A stretch of DNA of 64,000 bases, taken from the NCBI RefSeq assembly GCF_027887165.1, contig NC_077230.1, forward strand, positions 261,396,976-261,460,975. Direction: 5' to 3'. Both the position numbers and the translations under genes were made by a program. This DNA comes from Monodelphis domestica. Taxonomy: Eukaryota > Chordata > Mammalia > Didelphimorphia > Didelphidae. Below, in pieces: positions 22,321-34,990 of the stretch (positions are counted from its first letter, which is position 1; every line of letters starts with the position of its first letter). The notes beneath the pieces are model-generated. The model worked only from the letters and a program-made list of their open reading frames with translations. It was not told where the DNA came from and made no database searches.

Positions 22321-24439
22321 CAGTTAACAAATTTTTTTTAATTTTATTTATTCAATTTAGAACATTATTCCTTGGTTAAAAGAATCATATTTCTTTCTCT
22401 CCCTCTCCTCACCCTACATTTCTCATAGCCAATGTGCAATTCCACTAGGTATTATATGTGTCCTTGATGAGAACCTGTTTCAATGTTTTTGATGTTTGCA
22501 CTGGGATATTCATTTACAGTCTATAACACCAATCATATCCCCTTGACCCATGTAATCAAGCAGTTGTATTTCTTCGGTGTTTCTACTCCCATAGTTTTTC
22601 CTCTCGATATGGATAGTGTTCTTTCTCATAGATCTCTCCAAGTCATTTAGGATCACTGCATTGCCACTAATGAAGAAGTCCATTACCTTAGATTGTACCA
22701 CAGTGTATCAGTGGCTATGTACAATGTTTTCCTGGTTCTGCTCCTTTAGCTCTGTATCACTTCCTGGAGGTTGTCCCAGCTCACATGGAATTCCTCCAGT
22801 TCATTATTCCTTTAAGTCCATAATTCCTTTAATAGTATTCTATCACGAACATATACCACAATTTGTGCAGCCATTCCCCAATTGAAAGGTATCATTTTCC
22901 AATTTTTTGCCACCACAAAGAGCTCAGCTATGAATATTCTTGTACAAGGCTTTTTCCTTATTATCTGTATGGGGTACAGACCCAGCAGTGCTATAACTGG
23001 ATCAAAGGGCAGTCTTTCAGCACCCTTTGGGCATAGTTCCAAATTGCCCTCCAGAATGTTTGGATCAATTCACAACTCCACCAGCAATGCATTAATGACT
23101 CAATGTTGCACATCTCCTCAAGCATTCATTACTTTCCATTGCTGTCATTTTAGCCAATCTGCTAGGTATGAGGTGATACCACAGAGTTGTTTTGATTTGC
23201 ATCTCTCTGATTATAAGAGATTTAGAACACTTTCATGTGTTTAATAATAGTTTTGATTTCTTTAACTGAAAATTACCTATTCATGTCCCTTGCCCATTTA
23301 TCAGTTGAAGAATGGCTTGATTTTTTTGTACAATTAATCTAGCTTTTTCTAAATTTGAGTAATTAGACCTTTGTCAGAGGTTTTAGTAATGAAGATTATT
23401 TCCCAATTTGTTGCTTCCCTTCTAATTTAGGTTGCATTGGTTTTGTTTGTACAAAACCTTTTTAATTTGATGTAATCAAAATTATTTATTTTATATTTTA
23501 TGATTTTTTTCTAACTCTTGTTTGGTTTTAAATTTTTCCTTTCCCAAAGATTTGACATGTATACTATTCTGTGTTCACCAAATTTACTTATAGTTTCTTC
23601 TTCATGTTCAAGACATTCATCCATTCTGAGTTTATCTTGGTGTACAGTGTGAGATGTTGATCCAAACCTAATATCTCCCATACTGTCTTCCAATTTTCTG
23701 GAGTTTTTTTTTTTAATCAAATAGTGGATTTTTGTCCCCAAAGCTGGGATATTTGGGCTCATCATAGACTGTCTTGCTGAGATCATTTACACCAAGTCTA
23801 TTCCACTGATCCTCCTTTCTGTCTCTTAGCCAGTACCATATTGTTTTGATGACCACTGCTACATACTATAGTTTGAGATCTGGATCTTTAAGGCCACCTT
23901 CCTTCGCATTTTTCCCCATTATTTCTCTGGATATCTTTGATCTTTTGCTCTTCCAAATGAACTTTGTTATGTCTTTTTTCTAATTCAGTAAAAAAGTTTT
24001 TTGGTAGTTCAATGGGTATGGCACTAAATAAGTAAATTAATTTGGGTAGGATTGTCATTTTTATTATGTTAGCTCATCTTAACCATAAGCAATTGATGTC
24101 TTTCCAATTGTTTAGATCTAGTTTTAATTGTGTGGAGAGTGTTTTGTAGTTGCATTCATATAGTTCCTGTGTTTGTTTAAGCAGATAGATTCCTAAGTAT
24201 TTTATATTGTCTAGGGTGATTTTAAACGGAATTTCTCTAATTCTTGCTGCTGAAATATGTTGAACATATTTAGAAATGTCAATGACTTATGTGGGTTTAT
24301 TTTGTATCCTGCAGCTTTGCTAAACTTGTTGATTATTTTCATTAGCTTTTTAGTTGATTCTCTAGGATTCTTTAAGTAGACCATCATATCATCTGCAAAG
24401 AGTGAGAGTTTGGTCTCCTCATTGCCTCTTTTAATGCCT

Positions 24440-24718
24440 TCAATTTCTTATTTGTTCTTCTCTAATTGCTACTGCTAGAGTTTCTAGTAACATTTTAATT
24501 AATAAAGATGATAATGGGTATCCTTTTTTCCCTCCTGATGTTATTGGGAAGGCTTCTAGTTTATCCCCATTACAGATGATATTTGCTGATGGTTTTAGAT
24601 ATATATTGTTTATTAATTTTTGGAAAAGCACTTCTTTTCCTATGCTTTCTAGTGTTTTCAAAAAGAATGAGTTTGCATTATATTGAAGGCTTTTTCCTGC
24701 ATCTATTGAGATAATCAT
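24440..24718 (-). pseudogene. L1 ORF2 reverse-transcriptase fragment
   Basis: A 92-codon frame with clear L1 RT similarity by motif (start ISIDAGKSLQ, centre ICNGDKLEAFPITSGGKKG, end [12 protein letters not shown]). The flanking ORF2 sequence is out of frame or stopped, so this is a remnant of the large antisense L1 and not a gene. Confidence 0.75.
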
Positions 24719-24818
24719 GTGATTTTTGTTGGTTTCCTTGTTGATATAGTTACTTATGTGGATGGTTTTCCTAACATTGAACCATCCTTTGCATTCCTGG
24801 CATAAATCCTACCTGGTC

Positions 24819-24827
24819 ATAATGAAT
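24819..24827. repeat. Left 9-bp target-site duplication of RTE copy 1
   Basis: ATAATGAAT, repeated at 27272-27280. Removing 24828-27280 restores a continuous L1 text (CTGGTCATAATGAATAAG). Confidence 0.85.
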
Positions 24828-27271
24828 ACTGCATTGGATGGCCGTGTTGTCCTTTGTGCTCCAACATTCCCTAAGCACTCCACAGTGCTTTGCTGAGTCG
24901 CCCTCTCAGCCTTCAAACCTTCTTATTGGTTTCTTCCGTCTGTTCAGCCAAAGCAGTCTTCACATGCTGGGTGAGCAAAGGCCTGGTTCACTAGGGGTCA
25001 ACGACCCGACACCTTTTCTAGTCCCCTCCCTTGATTAGGGTGAGCAGTGCTGTCCTAGAGAAGGCTGCTCAGTCGCCCAGGATGCTACTGAGCGTCCCTG
25101 CTGCCCACAGTGCCGAGCGACCACTAGTCAGTGGGCCACCTACGTGCAGGATCATGACTACAACTGCCAGTGGACACCTACACCTGTTGCGTCACCACTC
25201 CCCCATTGCCACAGGTCTTGAAGAGGGTGGACGGGGTTAAGATAGATAAGTGTGCAAAAAGATACTTGTGCATGAAGGAGATTTAAGTAGAAAAGCCTAT
25301 GTACAGAGACAGTCCCACTCTCTCGGCGTTGGAAGCCTGGGTCCAGTGGCATGAAAAATTGCTACGTCTGGAGACTTCCTCAGCTGCAGTCAGCTTCTCA
25401 ACCAACCCTCTTCAGTTGACCAAAGCGCCCTTGACCAGAACCCCCAAAACCTCACCATTGAACAACTTGACGTCCCTCCTTCAATAGAGGAAGTCCAAAA
25501 AGCCATTAAACAAATGAGTGCAGGCAAGGCACCCGGTAAAGACGGGATCCCAACCGAGGTGTACAAGGCCTTAAATGGAAAGGCGCTCCAGGCATTCCAT
25601 ATAATGCTGACCAGTATATGGGAAGAGGAAGACATGCCCCCAGAATTCAGAGATGCCTCCATCGTAGCCCTATACAAGAACAAAGGCTCACGAGCAGCCT
25701 GTGACAACTACAGAGGCATCTCACTACTCTCCACTGCAGGAAAGATCCTCGCCCGTGTTATACTCAACAGACTCCTGTCATCTGTTTCAGAGTAGAACCT
25801 GCTGGAGTCACAATGTGGTTTACGACCAGATCGCAGCAGCATCGACATGGTCTTCACAATGAGGCAAATGCAGGAAAAATGCCTTCAGCAGAACCTGAGT
25901 CTCTACATTGTCTTCATAGACCTGACAAAGGTGTTCAACACAGTGAACAGGGATGCATTGTGGATGATCCTCAGAAAGCTCGGTTGCCCAGCAAAATTTG
26001 TCAAAGTGATCCAGCTCTTTCATGTCGACATGACAGAGGAGGTCCTATCTGGTGGAGAGACTTCAGATCTCTTCAACATCACCAATGGCGTGAAACAAGG
26101 CTGTGTCCTCGCTCCAGTACAATTCAACCTATTTTTCACCCAAATATTACAAAATGCTGTGATGGATCTAGGCCTGGGTGTATACATCAAATACTGACTG
26201 GATGGTTCACTATTCGACCTTCGCCGCCTGACTGCAAAAACAAAGACAACAGAGAGACTCATCCTGGAAGCTCTCTTCGCAGATGACTGTGCTCTCATGG
26301 CCCACCAAGAAAATCATCTCCAAACCATTGTGGACAGGTTCTCCACCGCAACAAAACTGTTTGGCCTGACTATCAGCCTCAGCAAAACAGAGGTGCTGTT
26401 CCAACCTGCACCAGGGAGGCCAACTAACCAGTCGTGCATAATTTTTGAGGGCACGCAGCTTTCTAACGTCAACACTTTCAAGTACCTGGGTAGCACCATC
26501 ACCAACCACGGGTCCCTAGACCACAATATTAATGCCAGGACCCAAAAGGCCAGCCAGGCACTCAGGCTGCTGCGCTCCAAAGTCCTCCAACACAGAGGTG
26601 TAAGCACTGCGACGAAGCTCAAAGTGTGTAATGCAGTGGTGCTCAGCTCGCTCCTGTATGGTTGTGAGACATGGACACTGTACTGGAAGCACATGAAACA
26701 GCTGGAGCAATTCCACCAACACTCTCTCCGGTCAATCATGAGGATCCGATGGCAGGACCGAATCACCAATCAGGAAGTCCTCGACTGAGCCAACTCCACC
26801 AGCATCGAAGTCCTGGTCCTCAAAACCCAGCTACGATGGTCTGGACACGTCATCCGCATGGACCCACAGTGAATACCAAGACAGGTATTCTATGGTGAAC
26901 TGTCAGCTGGGCTCAAGAAACAAGGCTGACCAAAGAAAAGATTCAAGCATCAGCTAAAGTCAAACTTGAAGTGGGTTGGCATTACACCAAAGCAACTAGA
27001 ACTCACTGCCTCTGACAGAAGAGCTGGCAAACCCACATTAACTATGCCGCCACCACCTTTGAAGATGAGTGACGTAGATGTCTTACCACTGAGCGTGAAC
27101 GCCGACACCAGGCCACAACCGCACCTCCCCTAACAACTGGCATCCCATGCCCCATGTGCCACAAACTCTGTGCCTCAGCCTTTGGACTCCAAAGCCACAT
27201 GAGGGTACATCGTAGATGAAACTGCACAAAGACAATAGGCATTCTCGGTCACCGAGAGACTACCACTAAAA
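24828..27271 (+). mobile_element. RTE-type LINE copy 1, internally deleted (no endonuclease region)
   Basis: Inserted in the antisense L1. The first ~560 bp (24828-25387) are a non-coding, GC-rich 5' region absent from copy 2. From about 25388 the sequence aligns with copy 2 from about 39064 to the end. Copy 1 therefore lacks the ~1.3 kb of endonuclease and linker that copy 2 has. The reverse-transcriptase frame is interrupted by several stops, most at former CGA codons (for example TGA at 26195 against CGA in copy 2). The 3' end CACCGAGAGACTAC is shared with copy 2. The clade call (RTE, probably RTE-X-like because of the C-terminal zinc-finger-like end) rests on motif memory. Confidence 0.8.
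25388..27220 (+). pseudogene. RTE reverse transcriptase, broken (copy 1)
   Basis: The frame contains MSAGKAPGKDGIPTEVYK (RT motif 1 area) at about 25514, NKGSRAACDNYRGISLLS at about 25680-25730, KQGCVLAPVQFNLF at about 26095-26130, the catalytic box FADD at 26276-26287, LSKTEVLFQPA at about 26380, and SLLYGCETW at about 26648. The C-terminus has a C-x2-C-x12-H-x3-H finger (CPMC…HMRVH, about 27145-27215). In-frame stops are present at 25793 (TAG), 26195 (TGA), 26786 (TGA) and later ones, so no full protein can be made. Confidence 0.8.
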
Positions 27272-27280
27272 ATAATGAAT
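27272..27280. repeat. Right 9-bp target-site duplication of RTE copy 1
   Basis: ATAATGAAT, identical to 24819-24827. The L1 text resumes directly after it. Confidence 0.85.
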
Positions 27281-30200
27281 AAGTTTCATGATCACTTGCA
27301 GAAAACTTTTTGCTAGTATCATATTTAAGATTTTTGTAACTATGTTCATTAAGTAGATTGGTTTGTAGTTCTTTTCCCCTGTTTTGACTTGCCTGGCTTT
27401 GGAATCATTACCATATTTGTACCATAAAAGGAATTTGGTAGAACTCCTTCTTTGCTTACTCTGTCAAATAGTTTATATAACATTGTGATTAGTTGCTCTT
27501 TGAATATTTGATAGAATTTATTTGTGAATCCATCTGGTCCTGGGGATTTTTTCTTAGGGAATTCTTTGATGGCTTGTTCAATTTTTTTTTTTTCTGATAT
27601 GGGGTTGTTAAGTTATTCTGATCTTCTTCTGTTAGTCTAGGCAATTTATTTTTTTGTAATTATTCATCCATATCACCTAGATTGCCATATAATTGGACAT
27701 AATAATTTTCAATGATTGCCTTAATTTCCTCTTCCTTAGAGTTGAAGTCCCTTTTCATCTTGGATACTGCCAATTTGGTTTTCTTCTTTCCTTTTTTTAA
27801 TTAGATTGACTAGTACTTTGTCTATTTCATTTTATTTTTTTTCAAAGTACCAGCTTTTAGACATATGTATTAAATCAGTTCTTTGACTTTCAATTTTACT
27901 AATTTCTACAATTTTTAGGATCTCTAATTTAGTCTTCATCTGAAGATTTTTTTAATTTGTTCACTTTCTAGTTTTTTTTTTTTTAATTTGCATGCCCAAT
28001 TCATTGACCTCTGCCCTCCCTAATTTGTTAATATATGAACTCAAGGATATAAATTTTGCCTGAGTACTGCTTGGCTGCATCCAATAGGTTTTGAAAGGAT
28101 ATCTCATCATTGTCATTTTCTTCAATGAAATTGTTAATTGTTTCTATGATGTGTTCTTTAACTAACCAATTTTAGAGAATCGTATTATTTAATTTCCAAT
28201 TAATTTTTGATTTGCTTCTCCATGTACCTTGATAACTATTATTTCCATTGTATTGTGGTCTGAGAAGATTATATTTATTACTTCTGCTCTTTGGTACTTG
28301 TTTGTAATGTTTTTTATGCCCTAGTACATGATTGATCTTTGTGAATGTACCATGTGATACTAAAAAGAAGGTGTATTCCTTTTTGTCTCTATTTATTTTT
28401 CTACACATATCTTACAAACTCTAATTTTTCTAATTTCTCTTACCTCTTTCTTATTTATATTTTGGTTTGATTTATCTAGTTCTGATAGAGGAAGGTTCAG
28501 GTCTCCCACTAGTTTAGTTTTTTATTCATTTTATCCTTGAGCTGCACTAGTTTCTCCTTTACAAATTTGAATGCTATGACATTTGTTGCATACATGTTGA
28601 TTACTAATATTTCCTCATTGTCTATACTGATTTTTATCAGGATGTAATTAACTTCCCTATCTCTTTTAACTATATTTATTTTTACTTTGACTTCATCAGA
28701 TAACATGATTGTGACTCCTGTCTTCTTTTTATCAGGTGATGCCCAATAGGTTTGACTCCATCCTCTTACTTTTACCCTATATGTGTCTACCTTCCTCTTG
28801 TGTGCTTCTTGTAGAGAGCATATAGTAGGCTTTTGGTTTCTAATCCACTCTGTTATTCACTTGCATTTTATGGGTGAATTCGTTCCATTCACATTCAGAG
28901 TAATGCTTACCAGCTATATATTTCCCAGCATTTTTATTTCCACTCTGAATCCTGCCTTTTCTTCTTTCACTATTTCCTTCTTCACCAGTGTTTTTCTTTT
29001 AATCAGTCCCATTTCCCACCCTTATTTTATTTACCTTTTTACCCCACTCCCTTCTTATTCCCCTCTTATTTTCTTTACAGTCTTTTTAAACTACCCCTAC
29101 CCTCTCCATCCCTTGTATTGCTTCCCTCTCCAACATTCTGTTTGTTACCCTTATAGTTCCCTATAGGGTGCAGATCAATTCTCTGGCCCAGTGTATTTGA
29201 TTGTCATCCCTCTTTGAGTCAATTTCAATGCATGTAAGAATTGAGTATTTCCTATCTTCAACTTCTTTACCCTTCCAGTGTATAAATGTTCTCCCCCCTC
29301 CTGTCATGTGCTTCTTTGTGACATATAAATTTGCACCATTGTTTCTTTTCCCATTTCTCTTAGTATTAACCTGTTTTTAAGTCTAGTTTTATCTATATCT
29401 ATATCTATATTTATGCATACATATATTTATATACATATTTATGTCTTGGCATTTAATCCTATACAGTTTGTCACTATTCCCTATAAGTATAATTCTTCTA
29501 GATACCCATTTGATAATAAAATTTTTTAAGTGTTACCAATGATCTCTTTTCTTATAGGGATACATATCATTTTAACATATTGGGTCCCTTAAAAAAAGTT
29601 GTTTTTTCTTTTTTTTTTCTTCATTTTGTTTTTGTTTTTTTTCCACCTTTCTTAATTACCTTTTCATGATTCTCTTGAGTTCTGTGTTTGGGCATCAATC
29701 CTTCTGTTCAGGTCTGGTCTTTTCTTTATGAATGCTTAGAATTCTTCTATTTTATTCAATGGTTATACTTTCCCCTGTAAGAATATAGCCAGTTTTTCTG
29801 GGTAGTTGATTCTTGGTTGTAGACATAGTTCCTTTGTTTTCCGGAATATCATATTCCATGCCTTTCTATCCTTCACTGTAGATTCAGCCAGATCCTGTGC
29901 TATCCTCACTGTAGAATGACCTCTTCTTAGCAGCTTATATTATTTTTTCCTTGGTCTGATAGTTCTTGAATTTGGCTATAACATTCCTGGGTGTTGTCAG
30001 TTGGGTATTAAGTACAGGAGTTAATCTGTGGATTCTTTCAATCTCCACTTTTCCCTCTTGTTCTAGAATGTCAGGATAGTTTTCTTGGATAATTTCCTAT
30101 AGGATGATGTCCAGGCTTTTTTTTTTTGGTCAGGGTCGTCTGGTAGACCAATGATTCTTAAGATGTCTCTCCTGGAATACTTTTCTAAATCTTCTGCTTT

Positions 30201-31559
30201 GTGAGTGAGGTATTTCCTATTTTCCTCATTTTTTTTTCATTCTTTTAATTTTGTTTTATAGTTTCCTGCTGCTTTGTGAAGTCTCTTGCTTCTAATTGTT
30301 GTATTCTGGTTTTGAAAGACAGAATTTCATCCCTGGCTTTTTGGTCATCCTCCTTCCATTCTCATTTTCTTTGGAGGTCATCTTTCATCTTCTTTGCCTC
30401 ATGTTTTATCTCTTTTGCCTCATTTTCAAGTTGACTAATTTTGGCTTTCAAGACATTATTTCCTATTTCCAGATGATTTATCTTGCTTTTTACATTCTTT
30501 TCCTGGTTGTCTTAAGCCTCTATTGATTGTGTTTTAAATTCTATTTTGAGTTCTTACAAAGCCTGTGACCAAATTCACTGGAGTTTCTGTGTTTTTGCTT
30601 GGTGTTCTTTAATCCTCCTCTGTTCCATTTGCTTTTTGCTCATTGCCTGGATAGAAGCTGCGGATTGTAATTTCATTTTTCTTTTTCTGTCGTTTGCTCA
30701 TATTTTCCCCTTATTTTCCCCCCTGTAGTTGCCTGCACTCTTGCCCCTCTCATTATGTGTTGGATCTGTGGGTTTTAGGCTTTTCTGTCAATTTTCAACC
30801 TTGGAGCTTAGCAAGACTCTCAGAGCAGTTTTGGGTGGGGGGGGGGTTGTTGGAGCTTGAGCTTCCCTGCCCTCTGAAAACTTGATAAGATTAAGTACAG
30901 AGGAGTTGAACTTGCAGAGCTAAATGTTCCCTGAGGCCAAACCCTCAGAAATTGGGGGAGGCAATATGTAGTGTCTTGGCTGTGCCTAGGATGCCTGCTC
31001 TGAGCTTCTTCTCCAACTATTTCACCACCGCCTGTGCTCATAGCCCTGAGTCTGGCACAGCTTTGACCACAAGGTAATCCCTTCAGACTAGTGCCCTTGC
31101 CTGCCCAGAGATTCCAGTCACTGCTGGAGGCTCAGTACTGTAGGTGGGGAAAGGGTCCTGGGACCTTTCTTCTTCCTTCCCCTTAAAACAGAGTGTCCTC
31201 AAATTCAGGCTTTTGGGCATGTACCTTTTAAGTTGAGTCCAACAGGAGGTTTCCTTTGCTCTGTCCTGTTGTTAGGTTTGGTTTTCAGTCCCCTAGGAGT
31301 ATTTGGTTTTTAATTGGTAAAGAAGGGTTTTCAGAGGTCTGAACTTTCACTGCCTCTATGCCGCTACCTTGACTCTAGGTTGTTTTTTTTTTTTTGACAA
31401 AAACTGTTCTTAAAAGATTATGGACCCCATGGGGAACCATTCTTAAGGATAATTTGAAAACATGATCACAGGGGTTAGAAAACTATGTAGACCAATTTGA
31501 ACCAGCCATACACTGCTATATCTGTTTACCAAATATAGGGGGAAAAAAGGAGAAAAGTA

Positions 31560-32017
31560 ACTATTTGTTTAAAAAAGCATTTGTTGCATGTGGTGGAAAA
31601 GAATTAGAAACTAAGGGGAATTCCATCAATAGGGAATGACTGAACAGGTTATAATATATAATTGTATTGTGCCACAAAAAAAGACAATTTTGAGGGGAAA
31701 AGTACATAAGGACTTGTATGAAATGATACAAAGTGAACTAAGCAGAACCAGGAGAAAATTGCACATGGTAACATCAAGATTGGATTATGACAAATAGTGA
31801 AGGACTTAAATATCATCAGCAATGAAAGTATCAAAGATACTCCAAAGTACTCATAATGAAAAATGCTAGCAACTGCCATAAAAATAAAAAAGAACTGGTG
31901 GAGTCTGAATGCAGATTGGAACATACCTATTTCACTTTCTTTTTTTCTCTATTTTCTTCTGTTAGCAATATGTGCCTTCTTTTATAATGTGATGAATATG
32001 AAAATATATATTTCATG

Positions 32018-32055
<38 letters not shown>

Positions 32056-32150
32056 CAATATCCTGTTGCTTGTTGCTTCATGTAGGGGAGAAAGGATGAA
32101 CCAAGGGAAAGAAATTGGATCAAAAATGTTAGAAAACAAATGTTAATGTT
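31560..32150 (+). mobile_element. L1 3' end, sense, with internal (AT)n
   Basis: GGGGAATTCCATCAATAGGGAATGACTGAACAGG, GAAATGATACAAAGTGAACTAAGCAGAACCAGGAGAAAATTGCAC, GGTGGAGTCTGAATGCAGATTGGAACATACC: the usual order of a marsupial L1 3' end. An (AT)n run occupies 32020-32053. Confidence 0.75.
32020..32053. repeat. (AT)n microsatellite
   Basis: About 17 AT units inside an L1 3' UTR, where other copies have GCATGATAA-like text. Confidence 0.9.
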
Positions 32151-32234
32151 TAACAGACCTTTGGGAAGAAACATAATAAAGTCTTTGGGAGAAAAAGAAA
32201 GAAATTATGAGTAGGATGCTTCCAGAAAAAAAAA

Positions 32235-32652
32235 AGTTGAAAAATAATTAACAGGAACCAAAATAAACTGAACCAGGAGAAATGTATATAAAGTAAACAC
32301 AATATTATGAACTGATCAACTCTGACTCTATTCACTCATCTTAGCAACACAATGACCTAAAACAATTTAAATGAACTTAAAGTGAAAATTGTTAACCTCT
32401 TCCAGAGAATGAATTAATGGAATCTGAATGAACACTGAAACATACTTTTCCTTTAATTTCTTTTTCTTGTTTTTTTTAAACATGGGTAATGGGGAAATGT
32501 TTTTCAATTCTGCACATGCTTAATCTATATCATATCATTTTCATTTTCAAGGAGAAAGAGTGGGGAAGGAAAAAGTGAACTCGAAACTCAAAATTTTTAA
32601 GTATTTAAAAAATTTTGTTTATATGCGATCAAGAAAAAAATAAAAATTAAAT
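32235..32652 (+). mobile_element. L1 3' end, sense
   Basis: AACAGGAACCAAAATAAACTGAACCAGGAGAAATG start, CTTCCAGAGAATGAATTAATGGAATCTGAATG middle, purine-rich GGAGAAAGAGTGGGGAAGG block, A-rich tail to about 32652. Confidence 0.7.
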
Positions 32653-32859
32653 ATAAAAAGAGAAAACTATAAATTACTATCCAAATATGTACCACTACTA
32701 GTAGTAGTTAGAGTAACAGTAGTAGTCCATTTATTATGAAGCAACCCAAATTCATGAAATACATATAAAGGACTCAAGAAACATGGTCTTTGCTTTCAAA
32801 AGACTTCATGGAGAGAGGATAATGGAGACATATCAATATGTACACATGGGAGGAATTTA

Positions 32860-33030
32860 ATGTAGTGATAATCAGGAGATATTTGAAGCCCAAGGGTCTA
32901 AGTTCAAATTCTATTCTCCATTGAATATCAATGTGATATTGGACTAACCTTTTTGGGCCTCAGTATCTCATCTGCAAATGAATGGTTTGAACTAAAAAGG
33001 TTTTAAGGACCTATCCAGTTACAAATCCAT
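32860..33030 (+). repeat. MIR, sense
   Basis: GGTCTAAGTTCAAATTCTATTC, TTTTTGGGCCTCAGTATCTCATCTGCAAATGAATGGTTTGAACTA: MIR-type core and tail. Confidence 0.65.
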
Positions 33031-33299
33031 GTTCTATTCCTACTATCTCAAAATTTCCACAAAATGCTGTCCATAGAGTTCATGTCAAAAAAAACTATTT
33101 TATAGGCATAATTATCTTAATGATTCAGTCCTTTGGATGATTTAATGATCCTGTTGTTTTCTGTATCCAAAAATATTCTAGCTTCTACAGATTTCTGATC
33201 TATAGAAAATGGTTTCATCATGAGGTTGAAGTCTATGGTGGGGGCATGTTGTTCTCTGTGTCTGTGTATATATAAATATAAATATTAATAAAACCTCTG

Positions 33300-33555
33300 C
33301 AAAGTAAGGTGATATTGTGGATAGAATGCTTGGCTTGAAGTCAGGGAGACTCATGTATTGGAATTTAAGTCTTTCCTGAGATACTTAGCAGTGTGACCCT
33401 GGGTAAGTCCCTTCACTCTATCTACCTCAGTTTCCTCATATGAGAAATGAGCTGGGGAAAGAAATGGCGAGCACTCCAGTTACTTGACCAAGAAAATCCA
33501 AATAGAGTCACAATGAATTAGAGAAAACTGAAACTCCACTGAATAATGACAAAAG
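33300..33555 (+). repeat. Marsupial CORE-type SINE, sense
   Basis: GATATTGTGGATAGAATGCTTGGCTTGAAGTCAGGGAG, AGTGTGACCCTGGGTAAGTCC, CCTCAGTTTCCTCATATGAGAAATGAGCTGGGGAAAGAAATGG, and AATAGAGTCACAATGAATTAGAGAAAACTGAAA form the full order of the family (tRNA-like head, core, CACAAAGAGTCGG-like tail). Confidence 0.8.
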
Positions 33556-33559
33556 CACT

Positions 33560-34990
33560 GGAAAATAATTAGCAAGGTTGAAATGTATGGTATTATTTAG
33601 AAAACTATTGTTGGTTTTTTAAAATACATCAAAAGTTTTAGCTTTGACCATTAAATAGAATTCTGTTTATATCTCTAAAATTATATTTACATTTCTTCTG
33701 AGATTTCTTTCACTTTCTATACCCATGTAAGGATGGAAAAATATTCACATGACACTTCTGGTAGGATCCCTTCACATAGTCATTCTTGAAGAGGGAAACA
33801 CAAATAAATGTACAATTCATGAAATTGCTAATTGTCTTTCTTTTAAGCAGAATGAATTGTAGCAAGTATTCGCTAGACTCTGGCCTTTTGCCATGAAATA
33901 GATTACTATATTATTATATAAGGATAGATATAATATTAATGGGATTGCTAAGGTCTTGTTCGGTAAGTATGGAATGATTTCCTGAAGGAAAGGAGTTCTG
34001 CTATTTTGTTTTAGGACAGATTATTAAGGGAAAATATAAAACAGTGATGATGATAGAGAAGAATAGCTAGGCTGAAGGGATTGCACATTTGTATCCTGGA
34101 GGTGCCAGAGGGCAAGCTTATGAATAAAGACAGAAATATTTCACTCTTTCCTCATTTTTCCTCAGATATGGAAACCTGGAGAAATAAATGACTGATCCAA
34201 GCACACACAATGAGTTAATGGCATAGTTGGAACTACCACCTAAAGCTTAACATCAGTATGAGAAGAAACAGAGAACAGATTTATTTACAAAGTTCCCATT
34301 AGTTTTAGCATAGGAAATTTTAAGTATTCATAATATCCAACACATATTATTTATATCTATCCATAAACTAAGGGTTATTTGAATATAAGAACTGGCTGTT
34401 GGAACTAATTGTTCTCATCTGTCCATTCTGCCTGGTGAAGTCTTCATATACTTGGTGTAGAGATCCCCCTAACTCACCAATGGGTTTAAGGACTGTTGGC
34501 TACTCTCAACATGGATTAACCAATCTACCAAGATGGTTTTACCAGAGTTCTCAAAGCTCATTATCAAAAGATACTTTTTCCTTAAGTTTTGGTCCTATTG
34601 ACTCCATCAAGAAAATGTTACCTAATCTATATGATGATAATTGCAATCACAGGTTATTTTAAATAATACTTTACAGTACAAAGTAAATTCACATATTTAT
34701 CTAGTTTGTAATCATGTAAGATCCCCCTACATCTTAACCCTCTTCCATTTTTATTTATTTCTTTATTTCTGTCAAAGGGATTATTCGTATTCTCTGTTTA
34801 ACTTTTAAAGACTTACATACCCCGACCCCAACTCTATTTCCAGCCTCATTGGCCATTCCCCTTCAGCACTCTGGAATCCAGTTGAACTGGACTTCTCTTT
34901 ATCCTCACTAATGATAATCCATCGCTTATTTCTTTTTCTTTGCACCAAACAACCCAATATCTGCAATATCCACCCTCCTTGCTTCTCTTT
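33560..34990. other. 1.4 kb without a recognised gene
   Basis: No coding region or RNA gene seen. A MIR-like piece may lie around 34140-34260 (GATATGGAAACCTGGAGAAATAAATGACTGATCCAAGCACACAC). The 87-codon ORF at 34399-34662 has no domain and is probably chance. Confidence 0.35.

Larger units (their letters stand above)
22325..31380 (-). mobile_element. Long, probably near full-length L1, antisense, split by an RTE-type LINE
   Basis: Read on the - strand, this runs from a GC-richer 5' leader (about 31380-30750), through a coiled-coil-like ORF1 region (about 30700-29700) and ORF2 (endonuclease side about 28700, reverse transcriptase about 24800-24000), to a 3' UTR and an A-rich tail at 22330-22345. 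A frame at 24718-24440 (-) retains RT-like text (ISIDAGKSLQ…, NGDKLEAFPITSGGKKGYPLS, LETLAVAIREEQ), with a damaged position where L1 normally has the GCPLSPLLF motif. Without the 2.45 kb insertion at 24828-27271 the element is about 6.6 kb, a usual full L1 length. Stops and indels show that it is dead. No convincing flanking duplication was found. Confidence 0.8.

Noticed and set aside
22325..31380. A flanking duplication for the large antisense L1 (GACAGTTAAC against GACAAAAACTG)
   Set aside because: The words do not match well enough to call.
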